From contig JAEWJZ010000009.1 of the NCBI GenBank assembly GCA_023386315.1, positions 91,014 to 155,013 on the forward strand: 64,000 nt of DNA, in the 5' to 3' direction. Below are positions 30,598 to 38,147 of the stretch, in pieces. A model generated the notes under the pieces. It was given only the letters and a program-made list of their open reading frames with translations. It searched no databases and was not told the origin of the DNA. How positions within the stretch are numbered: the first letter of the stretch is position 1; each line of letters opens with the position of its first letter. This DNA is from Bacillota bacterium. Its GTDB lineage: Bacteria; Bacillota; Clostridia; Lachnospirales; Lachnospiraceae. The position numbers were made by a program, and so were the translations under genes.

Positions 30598-31182
30598 ATG
30601 AAAAAGATTATTACAATCAGTCGTGAGTTTGGAGCAGGCGGAGGAGAAATCGGAAGAAAAGTAGCCAGTATTATGAAGTATGAATTCTATGATAAAGAGT
30701 TAATTCTGAAAGCGGCAAGAGAATCTAACGTAGATGTTGAAAGCTTGTTGAAATGGGATGAACAGGTACCCATCAACTTCGGATTTGCTCAGAGCCTCTT
30801 TGATTTTTACAATAAACCGCTGAGCGAAAAGCTTTTTAATGCTCAGAGTCATATAATTAAAAAAGTTGCAGAAAAAGGAAACTGCGTGATCGTTGGCCGA
30901 AATGCAAATACCATATTAAAGGAATATGATAATACTTTACACGTATTTATACATGCAGATTCTCACTGGCGCTTAAAGCGCATGAAGGATAAAATGCCTG
31001 ATGCGACTGAAGCTAAAATAAAAGAGCAGATATCCATCATTGATAAAATGAGAAGAAAAAATTGTACTTATTATACAAATACAGAATTTGGCGGGGCAGA
31101 TTATTATGATATCAGTTTCAATACATCGAAATTAGGAATTGATGCCTGTGTAGAGATAATCTGTAATTTAGCAAAGCAGTAA
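30598..31182 (+). CDS. cytidylate kinase-like protein
   Basis: This 194-residue P-loop protein begins ITISREFGAGGGEIGRKVA, the variant nucleotide loop of the cytidylate-kinase-like (Cytidylate_kin2) family, and has VIVGRNANTIL in the middle. These proteins resemble CMP kinase but lack much of its NMP-binding domain, and their substrate is mostly unknown. It follows the transporter ATPase by 21 bases behind TGGAGGAG and ends the operon. A link to amino acid uptake is not evident. Confidence 0.82.
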   Translation: MKKIITISREFGAGGGEIGRKVASIMKYEFYDKELILKAARESNVDVESLLKWDEQVPINFGFAQSLFDFYNKPLSEKLFNAQSHIIKKVAEKGNCVIVGRNANTILKEYDNTLHVFIHADSHWRLKRMKDKMPDATEAKIKEQISIIDKMRRKNCTYYTNTEFGGADYYDISFNTSKLGIDACVEIICNLAKQ

Positions 31183-31203
31183 ATGGGAAGGTTATTAAAG
31201 AAA

Positions 31204-31248
31204 AAAGGTGTAAATAATTCGGTATCCCGGAATTATTTACACCTTTCC
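31204..31248. terminator. bidirectional terminator
   Basis: AGGTGTAAATAATTC (31206-31220) and GAATTATTTACACCT (31230-31244) form a perfect 15-pair stem with a nine-base loop, flanked by A6 and a short pyrimidine run. It separates the transporter operon from the convergent cyclase gene. Confidence 0.9.
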
Positions 31249-31253
31249 TGCAA

Positions 31254-31895
31254 TTAATTATTAAAATCCATTAAAACCGCTCTTACAGGTGCAGCTTCTG
31301 CTCCTTCAATATTTACCGGCAATGCAAACAGCAGATATTCACCCTCCTCAATCTCTTTCAGGCGTAAGCCTTCCAGAATATGAATCCCTTTTTCCATTAA
31401 CTGAAGGTGGGTTTCATGGCCTGGCTGGGCACGCTCAATGCCAAGAGCATCGATTCCTACACCCTTAATTCTGTGATTTACCAAATACTCCGCACCGGAT
31501 TGCTCCAGATAAACAAAATCACCTTCCAAAACGTTCTCGTAGGAATTTCTTGTCTTCAAAAGTATAAAATCACCATCGGCAATGTCCTTGCTGCTAAGAT
31601 CCTTCGCTGTTATTTTATTCGTTACAGCAGTTAAATCAAGCACCTTACATTTCGTGATCAGTTCCTTAAAGTCTAATGTCTCGATGGTATTTCCCTCAGG
31701 TATCATATGGAGCGTCCGGTCTAAATGAGTGCCGGTATGCAGATTCATTTCAATTTTACTTTCATACACGGTTCCGGAAGCAAAGTCACTGACTGGCTTA
31801 AGAAGAGGACGTTTTTCTTCCTTTCCTTTATAAACCGGCATATCATGATTGATTAACATGGATATATCATATAGTTTGTCATAATTTATTTTCAT
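31254..31895 (-). CDS. cyclase-family / kynurenine formamidase-like metal hydrolase
   Basis: This 213-residue protein carries the metal motif of the family, NLHTGTHLDRTLH (HxGTHxD), after DISMLINHDMPVYKG. Members hydrolyse formamides such as N-formylkynurenine or cyclic amides and esters. The start at 31895 is set by AAGGAGG five bases upstream. It is the last gene of gnd-zwf-cyclase, ten bases after zwf. No kynurenine pathway gene is near, so the substrate is open. Confidence 0.85.
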   Translation of the reverse strand: MKINYDKLYDISMLINHDMPVYKGKEEKRPLLKPVSDFASGTVYESKIEMNLHTGTHLDRTLHMIPEGNTIETLDFKELITKCKVLDLTAVTNKITAKDLSSKDIADGDFILLKTRNSYENVLEGDFVYLEQSGAEYLVNHRIKGVGIDALGIERAQPGHETHLQLMEKGIHILEGLRLKEIEEGEYLLFALPVNIEGAEAAPVRAVLMDFNN

Positions 31896-31905
31896 AAGTT
31901 CCTCC

Positions 31906-33408
31906 TTATATATCCCACCATTTTCGTCCGTCCTTAGCCAGAAGTTCAAAAGAAGCTTCCGGTCCCATGGACCCCGCATCATAATTGGGAAAATGTATTT
32001 TTGCCTGTTCTCTGTATTGAATCAACCGGTCTGCCACCCTCCATGCGGACTCTACCTCATCCCATCTGGAAAAAAGAGAAGCATCTCCCCTGAGGATGTC
32101 ATAAATGAGCCGTTCATACGCTTCGGGGGTATTCCCCTGTATGGGATTATGGGTACTTGCATCCATTTTAGCCGGTATAATTCCACTATGCGAATGATAA
32201 TCCTTTGTATTGAACTGAAAGTAGACACCTACATTTGGCTGAATGCGAAGGATCAGCAGATTGGGTTCCTGAATATCCTTATCTTTAAAGTAAAGGATAT
32301 TTGGCATGGGTTTAAATTGAATGACAATTTCAGCTGATCCATTTGCAAGCCGTTTGCCGGTCCTGAGATAGAACGGGGTACCTGCCCATCGAAAGTTATT
32401 GATATGAAGCTTTATGGCTGCAAAGGTTTCCGTGTCGGAATTATCTGAAACATTCTCCTCTTCCCGGTATGCCGGTACATCTTTTCCTTCAATTATTCCT
32501 TTTCCATATTGTCCGAATATCACATTATTCTTTAAAAATTCCGGCGTTATATCTTCAATTGCTGCAAGAACTTTCTGCTTCTCTGAACGAATGGAGTCCA
32601 TCTGCAGATTAATTGGCGGTTCCATGGCAATCAGGGTCAGGATTTGAAAAATATGATTCTGTATCATATCTCTCATGGCACCGGACCGCTCATAATATCC
32701 GCCTCTTGAGCCAACCCCCAGTGTTTCTGTCAGGGATATCTGGATATTATCCACATGCTTATTATTCCAGACTGCTTCAAAAACAGAGTTAGCAAAGCGA
32801 AGTACCATGATATTCTGAATCATTTCTTTACCCAGGTAATGATCGATACGGTAAATGCTCGTTTCCGGATATACCTCTAATATCTTATTGTTCAGATTTC
32901 TTGCCGTTGTTAAGTCTTTGCCAAAGGGTTTTTCTATAACAAGTCTGTTAAAATCCCGGGAACAGCATGACATATTACTGGTCTTAAGTCCTTGTACAAT
33001 CGTTTCAAAATGTTCTGGTGCAACCGCCAGATAAAAAATCCTATTGCCATTTGTCTGATATTTCTGATCCAGATCCTGCAGATAAATGTTGAGTGCATGA
33101 TATCCATATATATCGGTAAAATCAAACGGATAATAATGGATCATGGCCTGTAATTTATTCCAGATTACATCATCCATTTTTTTTCTTGAGTACTTATTGA
33201 CAGATGTATAAATATCCCGCTTATATTCTTCCTGGGACATGTGCCTTCTCCCTATGATTACAATGGCAAAATGTTCAGGGATCAATTTGTCCCGCACCAG
33301 ATTATAGAAAGCCGGAATCAGTTTACGATGTGTCAGATCACCGGTACCGCCAAAGATTACAAAAATGGAGGATAAGTTATCATTTTTCAGATTTAATTCT
33401 TCTTTCAT
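31906..33408 (-). CDS. zwf: glucose-6-phosphate 1-dehydrogenase
   Basis: This 500-residue enzyme makes 6-phosphogluconolactone and NADPH. The coenzyme motif is FGGTGDLTHRKLIPAFYNL and the active-site segment is YRIDHYLGKEMIQN. The start at 33408 is set by AAAGGAAAG; the open frame extends upstream over the end of gnd but without a ribosome site. It lies 28 bases after gnd, giving both oxidative pentose phosphate enzymes in one operon. A lactonase gene is not present. Confidence 0.97.
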   Translation of the reverse strand: MKEELNLKNDNLSSIFVIFGGTGDLTHRKLIPAFYNLVRDKLIPEHFAIVIIGRRHMSQEEYKRDIYTSVNKYSRKKMDDVIWNKLQAMIHYYPFDFTDIYGYHALNIYLQDLDQKYQTNGNRIFYLAVAPEHFETIVQGLKTSNMSCCSRDFNRLVIEKPFGKDLTTARNLNNKILEVYPETSIYRIDHYLGKEMIQNIMVLRFANSVFEAVWNNKHVDNIQISLTETLGVGSRGGYYERSGAMRDMIQNHIFQILTLIAMEPPINLQMDSIRSEKQKVLAAIEDITPEFLKNNVIFGQYGKGIIEGKDVPAYREEENVSDNSDTETFAAIKLHINNFRWAGTPFYLRTGKRLANGSAEIVIQFKPMPNILYFKDKDIQEPNLLILRIQPNVGVYFQFNTKDYHSHSGIIPAKMDASTHNPIQGNTPEAYERLIYDILRGDASLFSRWDEVESAWRVADRLIQYREQAKIHFPNYDAGSMGPEASFELLAKDGRKWWDI

Positions 33409-33436
33409 TCTGAACTTTCCTTTCCCATTGTTTTCC

Positions 33437-34840
33437 TTACTCTTCCCATTGTGTATGGAAGATACCCTCTTTATCCTTGCGTTCATAGGTATGCGCGCCA
33501 AAGAAATCTCTCTGTGCCTGTAACAGATTTATTGGCAGTTCCGCTGAACGGTAGCTGTCATAATAAGCCAATGAACTTGAAAAACCTGGAACCGGGATAC
33601 CATAGTTTATGGCTGTTGTAATCGTCTCTCTCCATTCCTTCTGGTAATTATTCAGGATACTGCTAAAATAATCCTCAAATAACAGGTTTTTCAGCTCAGG
33701 ATTTTTTTCATAAGCCAGGGCAATCTGATTCAGGAACTGGGCTCTGATAATACAGCCGCCCCGGAAAATTTTTGCAATTTCACTATAAGATAAGTCCCAA
33801 TGATATAGCCTGGAAGCATTTTTTAATAATCCAAAACCCTGTGCATAAGCGCAGATTTTACTTGCATACAGAGCCTTTCGTATTGATTCAATTAACTCTT
33901 CTGGTTTTTGTTTCAGGGTATCTGCCCCCCGAAGCAGCCTGTTTGCTGTTACTCGTTCCTCTTTCATGGCAGAAAGATATCTCTCATATACTGCTGCAGT
34001 AATCGTGGGAGTAGGTGCACCCAGATCAAGAGATATCTGTCCCGTCCATTTGCCCGTACCTTTCTGTCCTGCCACATCCAGTATCTTATCAACCAGATAG
34101 CCCTGGCCCTGTTCATCCTTTGTCTGGAATATCTTTGCTGTAATAGCAATGAGATAACTGTTCAGCTCCCCCTGATTCCACTGGTCAAAGATATCATGCA
34201 GCTGCTCTGGTTCCAGTCCCAGTACATGCTTCATGATGGAGTAAGCCTCACTGATTAATTGCATATCCGCGTATTCTATTCCGTTGTGGACCATTTTTAC
34301 AAAATGTCCTGCGCCGTTTTCACCGATATAAGTACTGCAGGCATCCTGGCCCACTTTAGCAGAGATTGCAGTCAAAACCGGTTCCAGCCCGTCATAGGCT
34401 TCTCTGGCTCCTCCTGACATAATGGCGGGTCCTTTTCTGGCGCCTTCCTCTCCTCCGGAGATTCCGGTTCCAAGATAATAAAATCCCTTTTCTTCCAGTT
34501 CCTTACTTCTTCGCATGGTATCCAGATAATAGGAATTGCCTCCATCCATGAGGATATCTCCTTTATCCAGATAAGGAAGCAGCTTATGAATGGTATCATC
34601 CACTGCTTCGCCGGCTTTCACCATCAATATGATTCTCCGGGGTGTATCAAGGGAATCAGCAAATTCTTTCAGGGAATAGAAACCCAGGATGTCTTTATCC
34701 CCGTATTCCTCTGATAATTCATTTGTTTTGTCTGGTGTTCTGTTATATACTGCTACTGAGTAACCGTGATCAGCAATGTTTAATGCAAGATTTTTTCCCA
34801 TTACTGCAAGACCAATTACCCCTATCTGCTGTTTTTTCAT
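33437..34840 (-). CDS. gnd: 6-phosphogluconate dehydrogenase, decarboxylating
   Basis: This 467-residue enzyme oxidises 6-phosphogluconate to ribulose 5-phosphate and CO2. It starts IGVIGLAVMGKNLALNIADHGY (Rossmann fold), has GTGISGGEEGARKGPAIMSGG and the catalytic lysine in HFVKMVHNGIEY. Length is typical of the long E. coli-like form. First gene of gnd-zwf-cyclase. The 236-base gap to the next gene (34841-35076) is AT-rich and should hold divergent promoters. Confidence 0.97.
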   Translation of the reverse strand: MKKQQIGVIGLAVMGKNLALNIADHGYSVAVYNRTPDKTNELSEEYGDKDILGFYSLKEFADSLDTPRRIILMVKAGEAVDDTIHKLLPYLDKGDILMDGGNSYYLDTMRRSKELEEKGFYYLGTGISGGEEGARKGPAIMSGGAREAYDGLEPVLTAISAKVGQDACSTYIGENGAGHFVKMVHNGIEYADMQLISEAYSIMKHVLGLEPEQLHDIFDQWNQGELNSYLIAITAKIFQTKDEQGQGYLVDKILDVAGQKGTGKWTGQISLDLGAPTPTITAAVYERYLSAMKEERVTANRLLRGADTLKQKPEELIESIRKALYASKICAYAQGFGLLKNASRLYHWDLSYSEIAKIFRGGCIIRAQFLNQIALAYEKNPELKNLLFEDYFSSILNNYQKEWRETITTAINYGIPVPGFSSSLAYYDSYRSAELPINLLQAQRDFFGAHTYERKDKEGIFHTQWEE

Positions 34841-35076
34841 ATATATCTCTCCTTTTTGTTTCAGTTAGTGGATTCTTGTTATGTTTTTTTATTATATATA
34901 CAGTTGGTTTAATCTTCTGTAATTAAGTTACATAAGGAACCGGTCCAGGAAAATTTTCTAATACTTCTTGTCAAATACTCCTTTATAGTTTAACGTTATA
35001 AAGAACAATGATCGTCATAAATGTAAAAGAAAGGAAACGTGTGATATCTGGCATCAAAATATCATAGAAAAAAATT

Positions 35077-36435
35077 ATGAACAGGAATCAATTTTTTATT
35101 CTGACTGTCATCCTTATGCTGCTGACCGGATGTGCAAGATCTTCTTTCCTCCCATTACCTTCCACCTGTGTGACCAGTCAGGGTCAGGCTGCTTCCCCTT
35201 CCCAGACACTCTCAGCCTTACAGGACTCAAAGGCGGAAACGGACAGGCTCCCGGATGGAATCAGCGAAGATTTTATGGTTTTTATTAAATCTCAATATGG
35301 AACCAGTGTCTATGACAGGCTCACAGCCTCATTTCAATCGGGCTCTGATGGCAGCGGACTATGGCATGAACTGACCGGAAGCTCCCTTTTGGTTTTAAAA
35401 GACCGCTATTCTGGCATTCTTAATTCGCCTGACACCGCACGCTCCCACCGGATATGGCTGAAGGAATCTTCCAATCCCAATCAGGTGGTATTGTCCTTTG
35501 CCGGAGATATAAGCTTCGCCGACGGATACGCCAATATGTCCGCATACCATACAAGAGGCGGCATTGATTCCTGCATTTTGCCCAATGTAAAAGCACGAAT
35601 GGCTGCAGCAGATATTATGATGATTAACAACGAATTCTGTTACAGCAGGAGAGGAACCCCTCTGACTGGAAAAACCTTTACCTTCCGGGCGGACCCTTCC
35701 ATGGTCCGGAATTTAAATTCACTGTCAGTCGATCTGGTGTCTCTTGCTAATAATCACGTTTATGATTACGGACCAGAGGCTCTTTTGGATACACTTGACA
35801 CATTATCCGGTGCAGGAATTCCATATGCCGGTGCGGGAAGAAATATTGAGGAAGCAAAAGAACCTGTTTACTTCATATCCGGCGGTATGAAAATTTCCTT
35901 TATATGCGCCACACAAATAGAACGTTCCACACGATTTACAAAGGAGGCCGGTGCAGACAGTCCGGGGGTTTTAAGAACAGATGATCCTGCTATTTACCTG
36001 GCTGCTGTGGAAAAAGCCAAGGCCAATAGTGATTTTGTAGTGGTTTTTATCCATTGGGGGACGGAAGGCACCAATTACTTTGAAGAGGACCAGCAATATC
36101 TCGCCCGACAGCTTATTGACCATGGTGCAGGACTAGTCATTGGCTGCCATCCTCATGTTCTCCAGGGAATTGAATATTATCAGGGCGTTCCCATCGTATA
36201 CAGCCTGGGTAATTTCTGGTTTAACAGCAGAACCATACCCACGGGTCTTATGGAAGCAGTAATCACTCCCAGTGGTCTTAATAAACTGCAGTTTATCCCC
36301 TGCATTCAGGAAAATTGCAGCACCGATCTGGTTGTTTCCCCTGATAAAAAGCAGAAAGCTTTCCAGTTTATGGAACAGCTCTCATCCTCAGTTACCATAG
36401 ATACTGAGGGAATCATTCAGCCCCTTCCAGAATAA
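35077..36435 (+). CDS. CapA-family lipoprotein (poly-gamma-glutamate synthesis-like metallophosphatase fold)
   Basis: This 452-residue protein has a lipoprotein signal (MLLTGC, Cys19) and a Ser/Thr-rich linker. The CapA domain starts near 145 with LSFAGDISFADG and shows FRADPSMVRNL, SLANNHVYDYG, VVFIHWGTEGTNYF, IGCHPHVLQGIE and YSLGNFWFN. These are the metal ligand motifs of the family. CapA helps poly-gamma-glutamate export in Bacillus, but solitary CapA-like proteins without capB/capC, as here, have unknown roles. The ribosome site is weak: AAGGAAA lies 40 bases upstream, with a small hairpin (35042-35064) between. Confidence 0.85.
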   Translation: MNRNQFFILTVILMLLTGCARSSFLPLPSTCVTSQGQAASPSQTLSALQDSKAETDRLPDGISEDFMVFIKSQYGTSVYDRLTASFQSGSDGSGLWHELTGSSLLVLKDRYSGILNSPDTARSHRIWLKESSNPNQVVLSFAGDISFADGYANMSAYHTRGGIDSCILPNVKARMAAADIMMINNEFCYSRRGTPLTGKTFTFRADPSMVRNLNSLSVDLVSLANNHVYDYGPEALLDTLDTLSGAGIPYAGAGRNIEEAKEPVYFISGGMKISFICATQIERSTRFTKEAGADSPGVLRTDDPAIYLAAVEKAKANSDFVVVFIHWGTEGTNYFEEDQQYLARQLIDHGAGLVIGCHPHVLQGIEYYQGVPIVYSLGNFWFNSRTIPTGLMEAVITPSGLNKLQFIPCIQENCSTDLVVSPDKKQKAFQFMEQLSSSVTIDTEGIIQPLPE

Positions 36436-36560
36436 GGTAAGATTACAATTCTATTAACAAATCGCCGTTTTCTTACGTATTCTTACGCCTTTTTAACTTT
36501 CCTTGACCTTGTACTTACTCCATGGTTTAAAGTCTCCCTATCAGCCGATGCGAGCTGAAT

Positions 36561-36641
36561 ATGCCCAAAAAACATGGGCGGGAGAGATGAACACCCTACG
36601 GGTATCCCTTTATGCCCAAAAAACATGGGCGGGAGAGATGA
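36561..36641 (+). repeat. exact 30-bp direct repeat in the leader of the cell-wall-binding protein
   Basis: The same 30 bases occur at 36561-36590 and 36612-36641, spaced by 51 bases. Each copy can form a small hairpin (GCCCA with TGGGC) followed by GGGAGAGATGA, which resembles a ribosome site and ATG. CCCTACGGG lies between the copies. The second copy ends one base before the real AAAGGAG ribosome site. The rest of 36436-36654 shows no gene. It may be a tandem regulatory RNA element or operator; I do not recognise it. Confidence 0.75.
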
Positions 36642-36654
36642 AAGGAGAATTATT

Positions 36655-38076
36655 ATGAAGAAACGGAAACTGAAATGGCTGATTCCCTGCGCTGCAGCGC
36701 TTTTTACCATAGGTGCCTCCATGACATCCTTTGCAGCACAAGGTTGGGCCGAAGAAAACGGCAGCTGGGTGTACTATGATAACAATGGTGACATAACTAC
36801 AGAAGCCTGGAAAAAATCAGGAGATAACTGGTTTTACTTAGACTCTGACGGTCAGCTTGCCACCAGCCAGGTTATCGAATCGGATGACAATTATTACTAC
36901 GTGAACTCCGTAGGTGCCATGGTTACCGACGAATGGAGAGAAGTTCCATCTGACAGTGACGAAGAAGACGCAGCAGAAACCAACTGGTATTATTTTGGCA
37001 GCAACGGTAAGGCTTATAAAGCATCTTCTACCGGTAAAACCAATTTTAAATCAGTGAAAATTGCAAATGGGGAAACTCATTCCTACGCTTTTGATACAGA
37101 AGGAAAAATGCTGTATGGCTGGCTTGATGACGCTTCTACCCGTGTTACAGGCGATGATGCATGGAAAGAGGGAATCTATTACTGCGGCGCATCCTCAGAC
37201 GGCGCCCGTGCAGACGGCTGGAAATCCATAGAAGTTGAAGACGAACCGGAGAAAGATGATGATTTTAATGGTTCCTACTGGTTCTACTTTGGTTCAAACG
37301 GTAAGAAGACCACCGATACTACAAAAACCATCAACGGCAAAAAATACCGTTTTAATGAATACGGTGCTGCAGAATATGACTGGTATGAGGTAGCTCCTGC
37401 TTCCGCTTCCACCGCAAGCTCAGCAAACCAGTATTATAATCTTCCTGAAGAATGCTGGCAGGCAAAGGGCTGGTTTAAAGCAGTTCCAAGCGAGGAGCTG
37501 GACGCAGAAGCACATGATGATGACACCCAGTACTGGTTCTACGCAAATACTGACGGTAATCTTGTAAAGAGCCAGATCAAATCCATTGACGGCATCAAAT
37601 ATGCCTTCAATGAAAAAGGTGAAATGCTTCACGGGCTTTATAACCTTTCTTTAAACGGCAATACGATCGAATCATATGATGAAATCGAGACAGAAAACGA
37701 ACTTCCGGCAGTAGATGACACCGGTTTGGTTTACTACTTTGGAAATTCACCAAAGGAAGGCGCTATGGCCACAGGTAAAACCACCATTGAATTAGATGGA
37801 GAAACCTATACCTTCAACTTCCGCAAATCCGGAAGCAACAAGGGTGCAGGATATAACGGCATCACTGATGACAGCATTTACATCCAGGGACGTCTCTTAA
37901 AGGCTGATAAAGATGAGAAATACAAAGTAGTCGAATTCAACGGCAAAGAATACTTAATCAGCACCTCCGGTAAGCTTGCAAAGAGCAAAACAAATGTAAA
38001 AGACGGCGATGAGAAATACTACATCACAAACAGTGACGGTACCATCAAAGAGTCCGGTTACGACAAATTAAAATAA
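36655..38076 (+). CDS. secreted protein with cell-wall-binding repeats
   Basis: This 473-residue protein has a signal peptide (residues 1-28, ending SFA-A) and consists mostly of choline/glucan-binding-like repeats (CW_binding_1 type): GWAEENGSWVYYDNNGD, NWFYLDSDGQLATSQ, NYYYVNSVGAMVTDEW, NWYYFGSNGKAYKAS and later copies such as YWFYFGSNGKKTTD. No enzymatic domain is visible. It should sit on the cell wall through its aromatic repeats. The start ATG 36655 has AAAGGAG eight bases upstream; an open frame from 36574 is not used because the signal peptide begins here. Acidic inserts (DSDEEDAAE, EDEPEKDDD) break the repeats. Confidence 0.88.
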   Translation: MKKRKLKWLIPCAAALFTIGASMTSFAAQGWAEENGSWVYYDNNGDITTEAWKKSGDNWFYLDSDGQLATSQVIESDDNYYYVNSVGAMVTDEWREVPSDSDEEDAAETNWYYFGSNGKAYKASSTGKTNFKSVKIANGETHSYAFDTEGKMLYGWLDDASTRVTGDDAWKEGIYYCGASSDGARADGWKSIEVEDEPEKDDDFNGSYWFYFGSNGKKTTDTTKTINGKKYRFNEYGAAEYDWYEVAPASASTASSANQYYNLPEECWQAKGWFKAVPSEELDAEAHDDDTQYWFYANTDGNLVKSQIKSIDGIKYAFNEKGEMLHGLYNLSLNGNTIESYDEIETENELPAVDDTGLVYYFGNSPKEGAMATGKTTIELDGETYTFNFRKSGSNKGAGYNGITDDSIYIQGRLLKADKDEKYKVVEFNGKEYLISTSGKLAKSKTNVKDGDEKYYITNSDGTIKESGYDKLK

Positions 38077-38082
38077 TAACTC

Positions 38083-38147
38083 AAATAAATAACGAAAGCG
38101 GCTGCAAGGATTGGATTCCCATCCTGCAGCCGCTTTCGTTATTTATT
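38083..38147. terminator. long bidirectional terminator
   Basis: Arms of about 22 bases (38085-38106 and 38124-38146, cores AACGAAAGCGGCTGCA and TGCAGCCGCTTTCGTT) pair perfectly around a 17-base loop. It overlaps the stop of the leftward molybdenum hydroxylase gene and ends both convergent units. Confidence 0.92.

Noticed and set aside
30598..31182. Canonical cytidylate kinase (cmk)
   Set aside because: The nucleotide loop variant and length fit the cytidylate-kinase-like family, and no rpsA/ispH context is present.
36574..36654. A longer start for the cell-wall-binding protein that includes MGGRDE twice
   Set aside because: The two copies come from the 30-bp direct repeat; a signal peptide begins exactly at ATG 36655 behind AAAGGAG.
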